Source of the DNA: Cercis canadensis
Taxonomy: Eukaryota > Streptophyta > Magnoliopsida > Fabales > Fabaceae
Length of the DNA: 64,000 nt
Reading direction: 5' to 3'
Assembly: GCA_003255065.1 (NCBI GenBank)
Contig: QAOA01008138.1
Location: 774,982 to 838,981 of the forward strand
This document shows positions 10,125 through 23,400 of this stretch, in pieces. Each line of letters begins with the position of its first letter. The first letter of the stretch is position 1. The notes under the pieces were generated by a model. That model saw nothing but the letters and a program-made list of their open reading frames with translations. It was not told where the DNA came from and made no database searches. A program made the position numbers and the translations under genes.

Positions 10125-13100
10125 GTGGTATCAGAGCAGCGATCGATCAAGAAAATGGGGGAGAAGGTTACCACTAAAGACCTACAACAGAAGTCGCTAG
10201 AATTGGAGAAGAGGATGGATGGGGTGGAAGAAAAAATTGATAGCATTGGAGAAGACCTCTTAGAACTTAAGCAGAACGATCTCAAGGAGTTGAAGGAAAA
10301 TGTGCAGAAAGTTCTGATATCCATGGGAGAAATCTTGAATCAGAGGAACTCCAGAATTGAGGAAGATTTGGGGAACGAAACGCACTCAGACCCAAGAAAA
10401 GACAGAGCAGAGATGAATGCCAATTCTTCTCAAGACACCTTTACGGTGCCATTTCCAAACTTCGATGGTACTGGCTATCGCACATGGAGGGACAAGTGTG
10501 AACAATTCTTTGTGTTGGAGGACACTCCCGAGGACCAGAAGCTGAAACTATTGCTCATGGCTATGGAGGGGAAAGCCTTCGCATGGCAGAGGCATTATCT
10601 GCGATCGACAGGTAAAAATTCCCTAAACTGGAAATTTTTCCTTGATGCTGTGGGGACTAGGTTTGATGTCAGTAGTTATGATGATCCTATGTCTGAACTA
10701 GTAAACTTGAAACAATCTGATAGTTTAGTGGAATATATGGAGCTATTTGATGAGTTAATTGCTAGAGTTTCGGTGGATGAGCATATTGCATTGAGCTGTT
10801 TTTTAGGGGGACTGAAGGGACCCTTAGAAAAGGCTTTGAGGCTACAAAAGCCAAGCAGTGTGAATGAAGCTATGGGAATGGCCAGAATCCAAGAGGAGTT
10901 GTTACTTGAACTCAGCATGCAACCATACCATTTGTTTCAAAGAAGACCAAATCTTTACACCAGTTCATCCCTTAATTCCCACACAAGAAACTACCCAACC
11001 ACTCTGAATACAAATAACAGCAGTAATGTACCCACTCCTGCTACCACATATACCAGAAACTCTGCTCACAAACCCCCCCAGCCTTTCCAAAACAACCAGA
11101 GAAATACATACTCCAACAATCCTGTCCAAGCCTCAAGCAATTTCAACAGGAATAACACTCAGTCAACCTATAGATAGAACACCAAAGGAAATAGGGAGTT
11201 GGGTCAATCTGAGATTACAGCTAGACTATCAAAGGGACTGTGCAAATTTTGTGGAGAGAAGTATGACCCTAACCATAGAAACGTATGCAAGGTATGGGGT
11301 AGACTAAATGCTATATGGCTAGAACAAGATGAGGAAGAGTGCGCAACAGATGCAGCAAGTGAAGAACAGCTAACCGAAGGGGACACAGTGTTGGGCGAAG
11401 ACATCCAGATCTCCTTGCATGCATTACAAGGTTTGATAGGGGGTGACACCATGCAAGTGATAGGGTGTGTAAAGAAACAGCAATTGTCGTTCTTAGTCGA
11501 CACAGGCAGCACACATAATTTCCTCAGCCACAAATGGGTGAAGCATTTGGGGTTGAAAACACAGCAAATAAGTGGATACAAGGTGAAGGTAGCAAATGAA
11601 GAAGCAATCTTAGTAGATTCCAAGTGCGAGTCCCTTTCTTGGAAAATAGGTGATTGCCAGTTCAAGGCAGATTTTTTAATCCTACCCACTTCAAGCTATG
11701 GTGCAATACTGGGCATGCAGTGGTTGAAGTCCCTGGGGGTCATACAGTGGGACTGTGGAAACCTTACCATGTCCTTCTCACATCAAGGGCAGAATATTTG
11801 CTTAGAGGGAGTCAAACCTGAAGTGCAAGTTTGGGCAACGGAAGGGAAGGCTTGTAAAATTTCTGCAGTAGCTGAGGCCTTTCTCATCAGAATGACAAAC
11901 TTCAATGGGGGTCTAGCTAGGGGTATGCTGATGACAACCAGTGTAGAAAAAAGTATGGAACTACAGGGGGTTGAGACCCTACTAGAAGAATACAAAGAGG
12001 TATTTCAAGAACCTTCTCAACTACCTCCAAATAGATTATATGATCGCAAGATTCCTACCAATGAGGGCAGTAATCCCATTAATAAAAGACCCTACAGATA
12101 TCCTCAAGTGCAGAAAGATATTATTGAGAAAATGGTAACTGAGATGCTGGATTCTGGTGTTATACAGCAGAGCACAAGTCCCTATGCTTCACCTATTGTC
12201 TTAGTGAAGGAAAAAGACAACACTTGGAGATTTTGTGTTGACTACCGAAAGCTCAATGACATCACAGTCAAGGATAAGTTTCCAATACCCTTAATCGAAG
12301 AGTTGCTAGATGAACTCCATGGCTCAAGGTATTTGAGCAAGCTGGATTTGAGGTCTGGTTATCATCAAATCCGCATGCATGACTCAGACATCCACAAAAC
12401 AGCTTTTCGCACCCATAATGGCCACTATGAATGGTTAGTGATGCCATTCAGATTGACTAACGCCCCTGCCACTTTTCAAGCCCTGATGAACCACATTTTT
12501 AGACCATTTTTGAGAAAGTTTATCTTGGTATTCTTCGACGATATCCTAGTTTACAGCAAGGACTGGCAGTAGCATTTGCAGCATCTCAAAACTGTACTGG
12601 AGGTATTGAGAACTAACATATTGTTTGCCAAGAGGAGCAAATGTACTTTTGGCAGCACTCAAGTAGAGTATCTTGGCCACGTAATTTCTCAACAAGGAGT
12701 AGCTGCAGACCCCGGAAAAATTATAGCTGTCCAGAACTGGCCAAGTCCCAAGATAGTAAAAGAATTACGGGGGTTTTTGGGGTTATCTGGCTATTATCGC
12801 AGATTTATCAAGGGCTATGGGCTCATAGCGAAGCCATTAACTGAATTACTTAAGAAACAATCATTTGCATGGGGAGAACAAGCTCAAACAGCTTTTGAGC
12901 AACTCAAGAAGGTGCTGACAGAGGCTCCACTACTGTCAATGCCAGATTTCAACCAACCCTTCTTAATTGAAACGGATGCCTCAAAAATTGGCATTGGTGC
13001 CATTCTCATGCAGCAGGGCAGACCTTTAGCTTATATCAGTAAGGCAATGGGACCCAAGTACCAGTCCTTGTCCGCTTATGAGAGGGAGCTCTTTGCCTTA

Positions 13101-14824
13101 GTCTTTGCAGTCAAGAAATGGTCAGCATATCTTATAGGCCACCACTTCACAGTCAAAACATATCAGAAGTCTCTAAGGCATCTTCTAGATCAGCAGCTAA
13201 ATACTACGATGCAGAACTGGGGACTAGAAAAATTAATGAGGCTTGACTTTGACATTGAATACAAGAAAGGGAAAGACAATGTGGGAGCTGATGCACTCTC
13301 TCGAAGAGTTGAGAATAGCATTTTGATGACTATCACAGTGGTAGGATCCAACCTTCTACAGAAGGTCAAGGACTCTTACTCACTAGATGCCAAAATCCAA
13401 GCAAAAATTCAGCAAGTGCAAGCTCACCCAGAGAACGATTCAAAGTATGCCTGGGAAGGTGACATCCTCAAGAGGAAAGGAAAAATAATGGTTGGGCTAG
13501 ACACTCTATTGAGGGAGGAGATCTTAGCCATGTACCACAACTCTTCATGGGCTGGTCATTCAGGAATGGACAATACCTACAGAAGGATTAAGGCATTGTT
13601 TTACTGGAAGGGATTACAGAAGCAAGTACAACAATTTGTAAGGCAGTGTTCGACTTGCCAACAGAACAAAAATGAAACAGTCGCATACCCAGGATTGTTA
13701 CAGCCCCTGCCCATTCCCAGCTCTGCTTGGCACACAATTTCTCTGGATTTCATCACTGGCCTACCTAGCTCACATGGGAAAACTGTCATACTGGTAGTCA
13801 TAGACAAATTGACTAAGTATGGTCATTTTATACCACTCTCTTCCCCTCTTACAGCAGCAATGGTGGCCAAAACACTCTTGGCAAATGTCATCAAGTTACA
13901 TGGATGGCCTTCAGTCGTGATTTCAGATAGGGATCCACTATTCCTCAGTTCTTTTTGGAAAGAACTCTTCAAGGTTCAAGGCATCTAGCATCACAAGTCC
14001 ACAGCTTATCACCCACAGTCAGATGGCCAAACTGAGGCTCTAAACAAAACCTTAGAATGCTATTTGCGATGCACAGTTGGTGAGAAACCCCACAAGTGGG
14101 AGGAGTATCTGCCATTAGCAGAATTCTGGTACAATACTACCCATCAATCTGCTATTGGTCTTACACCTTTTGAAGCCTTGTATGGCTATGCCCCTACGCT
14201 TTGCAATCCCTATACTGCTGGTCAATCAATGGTTGGAGCAGTAGATGTCATGGAAAGATCTCGAGAGACTATTTCTGCCTTACTACAAACCAACCTACGA
14301 AAAGCCCAAGACAGAATGAAGGTGCAAACAGACAAACACCGGACTGAAAGGCAGTTTGAGGTAGGCAATGCAGTCTATCTTAAGCTCCAGCCATACAGGC
14401 AGTCTTCCATACCAAATAGAAAGTTCCATAAACTTGCAGCCATATACTATGGGCCATTTGAGGTGCTGGAAAGAATAGGCTCTGTTGCTTACAAATTGAA
14501 CCTTCCAGAAGGGACAAGAATCCACAATGTTTTCCATGTCTCTCTGCTTAAGAAGCATCATGGCACTAAACCTGTGTTAGCTACACTGCCTCCTCTGGAT
14601 GAACAAGGGAACATGCCCTTGATACCAATCCAAATTCTGGATCGCAGATTGAGAAATAGAAGGGGTGCTGCGATCACTGAACTCTTAGTGCAGTGGGCTC
14701 ATACCAATGAGGAGGATGCCACATGGATAAGCTACCAGCAGCTTCAGCAACAATTTCCTTCTTTCATCTCTTCTCAAAGAACCTCAGTTCCTTGAGGACA
14801 AGGAACATCTCATGGGGGGGATTT

Positions 14825-15140
14825 TGTTACACTTGAATAATGAAATAGGAAACGCACCGTTTTGTTTAAACAAATTAGTAACAGAAACAGCTGCTACTGT
14901 GTACGTGGCAGGAGAGTAGAAGTTGGTTAGAATGGTTAACTGAGATTAGTTAGTTGAGAGGTTACTGAAGTGTGAATATAAGGCAGCAGAGAGAGGGAAT
15001 AGATTCATTCGGTTATTTCTTTCATTCATCTTGTAATCACAGGGGTCCAAATTGGATTTTCCCTTTAGCAATAAGAGAAATCATTTTTTCTGGTGTGCTC
15101 TCTTGGTTTGCTTGTCTTCTTGAGAAATTCCTTGCTTACA
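14825..15140 (+). repeat. 3' LTR of the Reina-like element
   Basis: 316 bp, identical to the 5' LTR except at two positions. It is preceded by a polypurine tract (CATGGGGGGGATTT) and followed by the second GGGAG. Confidence 0.93.
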
Positions 15141-15744
15141 GGGAGGGTCAGAGAACGAGAGAACTCGAGGAGAAGAAAGGGGGGAATTTCAATTTCTGAT
15201 TTCTTTGATTAGTTTATAGACAAATATGTAATTATATTATCTATTTAAGGCCAATATGTAATTAACATAAAAATCAACTTTACCATTTCTATGTTACCGT
15301 GCACTATACAGATAGCCAATGAGTCTTTGCTATGTGTACATGTCAGGTGGGATACTTGTGTCACTTGTGACAAATAAGTCGGATCCATATTTAACAACTT
15401 AAATATCTTTAACTAAACTAAATTAAAATTTTTGTAAAATGATTAATGCTTAACTGATATTAAATAACTCAAATTTTCATACACTTGGCACTGAGGCGAA
15501 TATCAAAATTTAGTTCTCTCCATATCCTCCTAGTGGAAGGTAGAGATAGTATTACCTCCCACGTTTCGTGGGTGTAGTTTAGTTAACTTCCAAGAAGAAA
15601 CTAGAAAGAGAAGAAAGAGGGACGGGAGAAAGATAAGGTTCATAAGTAGACAGATCAATTTCCCACCATCTACTTTGCTTTTCTTTGCTTTGCTTTTCAT
15701 CTAAGCCGCACCCTTTACGCTCTACAATAGCCCATCACCTACTT

Positions 15745-15773
15745 TCCCTTCTCTCTCTTTCTCTCTCTGCTCT
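15745..15773 (+). promoter_or_regulatory. CT-rich tract upstream of the ATL gene
   Basis: A pyrimidine-rich run of CTCTCTCTTT type lies 106-134 bp before the ATL start codon. Such tracts are common in plant core promoters and 5' leaders. Placing it in the leader is an inference; I see no convincing TATA box at a fixed distance. Confidence 0.4.
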
Positions 15774-15878
15774 GATTTTGATGCAAAATGAACTCCTATT
15801 GAAGTGTGAGAAAAAAAAAAAAAATCAAACAGTTAGAGAGATCTGGCTATGATTTAGAACAGATGATTAAAGCATATC

Positions 15879-16976
15879 ATGGGTTCTGTGAATAGCCCAA
15901 ATCCTTGGACACCAAATGCTGTCTACAGAGACTGCTCTGAAGGCATTTGTAGCATATATTGTCCTCAATGGTGCTACATCATCTACCCTCCTCCACCTTC
16001 AATTTTTCTCGGAGATGACACCGATGATCCTTCAAGCTTCGAATTTTCCCCTCTCATAGTTGCTGTTATTGGAATCTTAGCAAGTGCTTTCATCTTGCTC
16101 ACTTACTATACCATTATCTCACGGTTCTGCAGGAGAAGAGACCAGATTAGTGATTCAGCCTCGCAATTGGATGAGCACGGCGACCCTTTAAATAACGAGT
16201 TGACACAAGTTTCTTCATCTTCTGGGTTGCATGAGACTCTCATCAAATCAATTACTGTTTGTAAGTACAAGAAAAATGATGGGTTTGTTGAGAGCACTGA
16301 TTGTTCTGTGTGTTTGAGTGAGTTCCAAGAGAATGAGAGCTTGAGATTATTGCCAAACTGCAACCACGCCTTTCACCTTCCATGTATTGATACTTGGTTG
16401 AAATCCCATTCAAGTTGCCCTTTGTGTCGCTCTAATATTTCCTCTATTTCAATTTCTTTGCCGAATCAAAGAGAAACTCCATTACAAGAAGAACCACCAA
16501 GCATCAATGTCTCTGCCTTGGAATACCAGAACAGGAATGATACTATCATTATGGTACAGAGCTCAGAACGAAGATTACACCAAGAAATTGTTGTTAGTTT
16601 TGGTACTGATGATGTTCCTACTAAATCACCAATTCAAGTGTCTGATCGTGGAGAGAATATGGAAGAGAGAGATTGGACAGCTATTGCTGCTATTCAGGCC
16701 TATAAGAGGTCGATTTCCTTGAATTCTTGTACTAGTGATGCCCATCTACGAGTTGCTGATATATTAAATGCAAGTGAAGACGATGAGGAATTTCAAAGGC
16801 AAGTATTGGATATAGGATCTTCAAGAGGCACTGAAAGAGAGTACAGAGAAGAGAATGGTAAAAGTGGAGTGGTGACTATGGTGAAAAGTCCTATGGGAAT
16901 GAAGAGATCTGTTTCAACAGGGAGATTTGTTTTCACAAGGTATGGAAAGGGGAAGAATTCTATTCTTCCAAACTGA
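15879..16976 (+). CDS. ATL52: RING-H2 finger E3 ubiquitin ligase, ATL51/ATL52 type
   Basis: A 365-residue protein from a single uninterrupted frame, as is usual for ATL genes. The N-terminus is [14 protein letters not shown] followed by [17 protein letters not shown], a signature of the ATL51/52 group. One membrane helix spans about residues 55-80, followed by a basic stop (CRRR). The GLD-like motif [10 protein letters not shown] is at 116-125. The RING-H2 domain has C142, C145, C161, H163, H166, C169, C180 and C183, with W173 and P181 where E2 contact is expected. The tail is acidic and Ser-rich and ends in a conserved-looking basic segment. Known ATLs are membrane-anchored E3 ligases that pass ubiquitin from an E2 to substrates, often in stress or carbon/nitrogen signalling; the substrate here is unknown. 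The ATG at 15879 gives the family N-terminus. The gene lies 738 bp past the Reina 3' LTR. Confidence 0.95.
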   Translation: MGSVNSPNPWTPNAVYRDCSEGICSIYCPQWCYIIYPPPPSIFLGDDTDDPSSFEFSPLIVAVIGILASAFILLTYYTIISRFCRRRDQISDSASQLDEHGDPLNNELTQVSSSSGLHETLIKSITVCKYKKNDGFVESTDCSVCLSEFQENESLRLLPNCNHAFHLPCIDTWLKSHSSCPLCRSNISSISISLPNQRETPLQEEPPSINVSALEYQNRNDTIIMVQSSERRLHQEIVVSFGTDDVPTKSPIQVSDRGENMEERDWTAIAAIQAYKRSISLNSCTSDAHLRVADILNASEDDEEFQRQVLDIGSSRGTEREYREENGKSGVVTMVKSPMGMKRSVSTGRFVFTRYGKGKNSILPN

Positions 16977-17716
16977 TGAAATGTTTTCCAAATCTTGGAA
17001 ACTCTTTGTTTCTGTAACATTATTGACATTCTTGAAGAGCAGATTGATGAATGTTAAATTTGATAGGAATAGCAGTGTACACTATTTAATTGTCATATCT
17101 TTCTTTTTCCAAAATGTTAACAGCAGTAGAACTCATTTTTGTTATTTAGTTTCTTCAAGTAAAATTATTTTGCTAATAACGAAGTAATAGAATTTTAACG
17201 TAAGTCTCAATATATTCCCGAACTGTAGCTTGGGCCAAGGAATATGTCAGATGTTATTAAAAACAATCAGAAACGATAAAAATGATTAAGAAAAAGATGA
17301 TGAAGGATAAAAAAGGAACAAGAGTAGCTTGATTTACATAATTGATTAAATCTGTCATGCCAGCTGACACATATGCAGACAATAATGAGGAACTATAGCC
17401 ACCTCATTTGGCTCAAGCAGATGGCTTCAGGAATCTTCAGGTTAACATTACTCATTAGGCCAGGTGGGTTGGCTTTATACTATTTCACATAAATATTGAT
17501 ATTTTCCAAAAATATTCCCACACCTCTCATCTCATGTCTATTTTTTTTTTTTGGTTAATTTTCTTCTTTTTATTAAATATGCATATTGAAATTATAATAT
17601 ATTATATATTATAATTATTTAAAGAGTAAATTGTCATTTTAATTTTAAAAATATTTTGAATTTAATAAAATAGTCTCTCAAAACGTTTATAAAAAATTAA
17701 TCTTCAACAAATCTAA
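16977..17716. other. 3' flank of the ATL gene, no gene seen
   Basis: The first 200 bp are probably 3' UTR. The rest is AT-rich without domains or clear repeats. Confidence 0.5.
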
Positions 17717-17803
17717 GGATCTGTTTGAAATCTATTTTTAAAAATTATTTTTTGTTTTTGAAAAAAATAAAACAAAAAAATTGTTTGATAGACTATTTTT
17801 ATT

Positions 17804-18016
17804 AGGGGGATTCTATTATACTACATGAGTATGTCATATTACACTAACGTGACAAGCATACGTAATTTTTATATTTTATTGAATATAAATATGATTTATT
17901 TTATTTTCTCAAATAAATTTAAAAATAGTTAATTTGTACACGTATCATTTCTATATTAGCTAATCTCATATAGTATGACATACTACATAAATATGAAAAG
18001 TATCTAAGAAACCTCC
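17804..18016. mobile_element. 213-bp hAT-type MITE
   Basis: Flanked by the 8-bp direct repeat TTTTTATT (17796-17803 and 18017-18024). The ends form an imperfect inverted repeat: AGGGGGATTCTATTATACT on the left against GGAGGTTTCTTAGATACTT, the reverse complement of the right end. Subterminal TATGTCATA-type motifs are also inverted. Non-coding. The T-rich duplication has some chance of being fortuitous. Confidence 0.55.
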
Positions 18017-18570
18017 TTTTTATTTACATGTTTTGAAAACTTGTTCTGAAATTTTAAAAACAAGAGAACAAAAACAAGTCTAACTTGTTTTTGTTCTGAA
18101 AACAAGTGAAAGATCGGAGAACTACCTGTTTTCATTAATGACACATCTGTAATTATATCAATTCTCCAAATAAGCCTCCCCTTGACGCTCTGCTGAAGCC
18201 ATTTCCCAAAATCCATTCTCAAATCCCTAGCCTTCCTCACTCTCCCTCTGTCCCTCATTCCCTATGCATCGAACCTTGGTGGCGTGGTCCCTTTCTGGTG
18301 TCAGTGAGGTGAGTATAGATTTACTCCTTTGTCAATTTGTTCTTGGAGAGCCCATTTGGGAAATCCGAAGCTCCTGGTCAAGGGTTTCATTTGAGAAATT
18401 CGTTCTTTGACTCTTTGTTATATAAATGATGTCTGTTATTCTCCCCTTTGTTCCATCTCCCATATATAGCATTGAATTAAGTTTTCTCTGAAGCCTTAAG
18501 AAATTTTGTTGTCAAAAAAGTGTACTACACATCTGTTCATGTTATATTTGTAGACCAATCTGAAGCATTG

Positions 18571-19706
18571 TGTTAGTCCCACAAGTCTCTGAACCTGTTT
18601 AGATGATAACAATAATGTCTTGTTATTTCTTATATGTGTTGTTTGTCTTGTTACTATTAATCTTTGCTATGTTTGTTAAGATGTTATCCAGATCAATCCA
18701 CAAATGAAGTCTTGAAGAACTTGTTCTTCAGAACTTGTTCTTCAGAACTAGTTCTTGGTTATGTGATGAGTTTACAAGATTGCTGATGTGGACAAAGTCC
18801 TACATGGACTCCGGGCCAAAGATTGCCTTTCTCATGTCTGACTAAGAGTTGTACTCTTAGAGTATAGAAAGCTTCCTTTGAGTACTATTTGAAAAACCCA
18901 TGTTTCAAGAAAGCTATCTACTATCTTACACAAAAGAGAGACTTTTGTGGACAAAAGGACAAATGGTCAAGTGACTGATTGACAAGGAGTCAGCCGGTTG
19001 GTGGCTCCTCTTTTCCCTCACCATTGAGCTCCTCGAGTGCACAAGAAAGCTAATAAAGCAAGGAGATTTCAGGACTTCAACTAAGGCATGAAGTGAAGAA
19101 AGAAGAAAACATTCTAGAGAGAGAAGGAAGCCATTGTTGAGAGCTTTGCTCTTCTTCTTGCTCTCGGCCATCTTTTCATGCTTCAAGTTTCTCATTGTTT
19201 CATATCTACTATTTGAGAGAGTTTCTTCTTGGGGCTACAACAAAACACTTGGGTTCTGTAACTTGAATTTCTATGGGTGAAATCCATGTGAGTAATCTCT
19301 AGAATATTAGAGAAGACTTCGTGGTGAGCTTAGGAAACAAAAACCATGGGAGTTAAGCTTGTAAAATAAACTTGGTGTAAAGCTTGGAGAAGCTTGGAAA
19401 AATAACCTTGAAGTATAGTGGAACCCCATTGACATAGGAGAAGTGGATGTAAGCATTTTAAGCCGAACCACTATAAAATTTTTTGTCTGATCTTTCATCT
19501 CTGAATATCTGGTTTTCTCTCTGTTTTTGTTCTTCATAATGTGTTAAGTTTTTTTTTTTTTTCGATATATTTAGGTCTGGTATTTGTTAAAGAACTAGTT
19601 TGTAAAAACCAGTTCTTCAACAAATCTATGACTTAATTAGTTTTTCAAGAACAAATTTTTATAAATTCCTATTCACCCCCCTCTAGGAATAGAACCTGCA
19701 CTCTCA
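18571..19706 (+). mobile_element. Solo LTR, probably of a Ty1/copia SIRE-like element
   Basis: The 1136-bp sequence starts TGTTAGTCCC and ends CTGCACTCTCA, with a perfect 5-bp target duplication CATTG on both sides (18566-18570 and 19707-19711). There is no internal coding sequence, so it is the product of LTR-LTR recombination. The near-terminal TATTCACCCCCCTCTAGG is typical of large plant copia LTRs. Direct GAACTTGTTCTTCA repeats lie near 18717-18750. Lineage is an inference from style. Confidence 0.8.
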
Positions 19707-20238
19707 CATTGTCTTGTGCAATCATGACTTAGGTTGGTAATTCTTTTTGGTTTGACAATTTTTATAGGTGACTATTGGTTTATTGTTAGGTTGGCATTTG
19801 GGCCATGTTCTGTTTGTGTTTGAACTGTTTTATATGTTGGAGATCGATCTTCAAATATCAAAATTTTTAGCTTATTTGCTCTCTTTGGTTTTGGAATGCC
19901 ATAGAAGGAAAAAGAAAATTAAATGAGCACAAACCTTCACATTGGAAGCATTGAGATGCATTAATTTTGTCAACTAACGTATTTACTAAGTTGGTTATAA
20001 ATATGGTAGAACCAACCATCTAGTTTAGGTGCAGAGACCGGTAAGGTGATTTAAGATGATGATTGTTAGTTGTCACATATTAAACAATTAAAGTCTAATA
20101 GTTGAAATGCTGGACATGAATAGACTGAGAAAAATCAAGCATCCAACATTCTTGGATATCTCCCACAATATAATGGACAACTCATTGTCAAGAGATACAA
20201 TCTAGATGAAAACTTGTATTTGCTAAGTTGAAATGGTG

Positions 20239-20471
20239 TGTTGAGATTTTCTCCCCATAAATCTCTCTATAATCTCCTTAGATTAAGGGATTGTACAACT
20301 GTAGTATATATCTTAGTCCTCTAATTTAGGGCTTATTATTCTCCTAATTTTTAGCTAATTTGTTTCATAGTCTCTAGCTCCACTGTACTATAAATATTGG
20401 TTGTACACACTGTTTTACCAAAAGAGTGAATAAGAGTGAATATCAATAAGAATCATTCTGTCTTATTTTCA
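20239..20471 (+). repeat. 5' LTR of the copia element
   Basis: 233 bp. It has an extra 10-bp tandem unit (AGAGTGAATA) compared with the 3' LTR and is followed by the primer binding site. Confidence 0.92.
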
Positions 20472-23400
20472 AGTTGGTATCAGAGCCAACCCCTTTGAAT
20501 CTTGAAACTTTCACCAAAATGAGTGAAAAAAGTATTGAATCATCTGGAACAAAGTTGATTCCTGTGATAGTTCAATCTAAAGGTGTTTTTAATGCAAGAA
20601 TCATTCTGAATGAATCAAATTACGATGTTTGGTAACAACTGATGGAGATGCACATTGCCGAAAGAGGATGGATATGAAAAGTGGTATACTGAAAATCAAA
20701 AAGTGAAAGGGTGGCTATTGATGTCCATGGCACCAGAAATTATGAAAAGGTATTTACGCCTACCTACTGCTCGTGAAATATGGAATGCTTTGTCAAAAGC
20801 ATTCTATGATGGAAGTGATGAATTGCAGGTCTTTGCTTTAAACCAAAAGGCTTTCACTGTCAAACAAAATGGAAAGTCTCTCTCTGAATACTATGGGGAG
20901 TTGGTTGAGATTTTTCAGGAATTGGACCATCAAGATAACGTGGTCATGAAAGATCCTGATGATGTAATAGCATACCAAAAGTCCATTGAACAATTAAGAG
21001 TATATATATTTCTCGCAGGATTGGATGGTGATTTTGAACAAGTTCGTGGAGAAATTTTACGCAAGGAACTCGTTCCGTGCTTGGAAGAATGTCATGCATT
21101 GATTCGACGAGAAGCAGTACGCCGTGCAACTTTGAAGGGAGAGACTAGAAACTTTGAAGCTGCAGCAATGGTGACTCGAAATCGACAAAAAACAACCAAA
21201 GGTGTTGACAAATCTGGTTACAAGTGTACCTATTGTGATCAGACTGGACATACCAAAGCGCTGCTATGAACTTGTGGGATATCCAGAATGGTGGGATCAT
21301 AGTTGAGCACCTAGGAAAAAGAATTCCAAGAACACTCTAACTGCTGTTGTTGCTGAAACAAATACAAGTGATGATGCTACTGAAAAAGGCTCAGCATTCA
21401 TAGCAACTACAAATACTTGTGGTAAGGCTTTACATATTTCTACACTTGTTTCTAATAGTGCATGGATAATTGATTCCGGTGCTACAGATCACATGACATT
21501 TGATTCTAGACAGGTTGCAAATATTAGACCCTCTTCACAAAAATCCATTTCTACTGGCAATGGTAATGAGGCCTCAATTATTGGGGAAGATCTTTATCTC
21601 TCACCAATACTTTAGATCTAAATTCTGTTTTGGTTGTCCTATCCTTAAATTATAATCTTCTATTTGTTCTCAAATCACCAAAGCCTTATCTTGTGTTGCA
21701 ATTTTTTGGCCTGACTCTTGTGTTTTTAAGGACATCAATACAAAGCAGACGATTGGTTGTGGTATTAGGCGAGGGAATCTCTATTACTTGGACGTGACAT
21801 CAAACGGTTTTGACAAGCTGCATCAAGTTTTGACGGTGGAAAGCTCTAAAGAGGATAAGAACAAAACTGAAATTTGGCTATGGTATCGACGGTTGGGACA
21901 TGCATCCTTTGGTTATCTCAAAAAATTATTTCCTAGTTTGTTTGAAAGATGTGATCCTTCTCTTTTTTGTTGTGATGTATGTGAACTTGCAAAAAGTCAC
22001 CGAACTTCATTTCCATTGATTTTAAATAAAAGTCCTCTTCCTTTTATGGTTATCCATTCTGATGTGTGGGGTCCATCCAAAATTCCAACTTTGGGTGGAT
22101 CACGTTGGCTTGTTACTTTTATTGATGACTGCAAGAGGATGACTTGGTTGTGGATAATGAAGTCCAAAAGTGAACTAAACTTGTTATTCCGGAAGTTTCA
22201 TAAAATGGTTAAAACCCAATATAATGCACATATTCAGGTTCTTAGGAGTGACAATGGAGGAGAATATCAAAACTCTGAACTTCAACAATTTTTTGAAGAA
22301 GAAGGAATCGTTAATCAAACAACTTGTTCCAATACACCCCAACAAAATGGGGTCGCAGAGCGGAAAAATTGTCATTTGTTGGAAGTTGTTCGTGCTGCAT
22401 TAATCCAAGCCCATATGCCATTGTCCTATTGGGGGGAAGCTCTTGCTTTTGCAGCATACTCAATTAATCGGATCCCCTCATGCTCCATTGATTTTCTAAC
22501 ACCGTTCAAGGCTCTTGCTGATGCTGTAGTTGCTCCAACAGTTCCAAATTTACCTCATCTTGTCTTTGGATGTGTAGTATTTGTCCATCTTCACAAACAT
22601 TAGCGTAATAAATTGGCCCCACGAGCTCTATGATGTGTTTTTCTTGGATATGCTATCCATAAAAAAGGTTATAGGTGTTATCATCCTCAAACTCAACGCA
22701 TGTTTATAACAATGGATGTGGTTTTTCATGAAGAATTAATGTATTTTTCCTCTGAGTCTGAACTTCAGGGGGAGTATCAGAAGGAAATTTAGACTTTAGA
22801 TTATGATCTTGTAACGTGTGATAAAAGTGATGACAAAATAGATACCAATAAAGATGATACCAGTGATGTTAGTGGTACAGCTTTGGATCTTGACATCAGT
22901 AAACACTTGGAAGATGGAGAAGTGATTGAACCACAAGATGCAAGTTCATCAATTGAAGAGTCTGAATCCCTCACCAATACACCACACCAATCGTCTACTG
23001 AGGATATTCATGTTCTAGAACCTGAGTTACCTAGAAAAGAGCTACCAAAGCGTCTCACTAGAGGTATTCCTAAACCTACATATGAACCTGAACTTTCTAG
23101 CAAAGTTAAATATCCCATGAGCCATTATGTGTCTAATCACAATTTGTCAGAATCAAATAAGTCATTTGTAAATCAATTATCTCCTGTATCTATTCCTAAC
23201 AGTGTGCAGGAAGCCTTAGCTGATCCAAGGTGGAAAGCTGCTATGAATGAAGAAATGAAGTCATTGCAAAAGAATAAAACTTGGGACTTGGTTGATCGCC
23301 CAACAGGAAAAAAGCCAGTGGGATGTCGATGGGTTTATACTGTGAAATATAAACCAGATGGCACAGTTGAATGATTTAAAGCAAGACTGGTGGCAAAAGG

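Larger units (their letters stand above)
9809..15140 (+). mobile_element. Ty3/gypsy chromovirus, Reina-like, young, nearly complete
   Basis: The element is 5.33 kb. Two 316-bp LTRs start TGTTACAC and end GCTTACA. The flanking target duplication is GGGAG (9804-9808 and 15141-15145). The primer binding site TGGTATCAGAGC at 10126-10137 matches initiator tRNA-Met, and a G-rich polypurine tract lies at about 14813-14824. In order: gag (about 10.15-11.2 kb, coiled-coil start, FPNFDGTGYRTWRDKCEQFF), aspartic protease (about 11.45-11.75, [13 protein letters not shown]), reverse transcriptase (about 12.1-12.7, [12 protein letters not shown]), RNase H (about 12.95-13.3, IETDASKIGIGAIL), integrase with zinc-binding head (about 13.5-14.3) and a chromodomain-like end (about 14.65-14.75). 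Short LTRs, small size and the chromodomain fit the Reina lineage. Coding regions show about two or three breaks. The LTRs differ at two sites of 316, which at 7e-9 to 1.3e-8 substitutions per site per year means roughly 0.2-0.5 million years. Confidence 0.92.

Noticed and set aside
10126-10137. tRNA-Met gene fragment
   Set aside because: The match is only to the 12-base tRNA 3' end and sits directly behind an LTR, so it is a primer binding site. The same holds at 20475.
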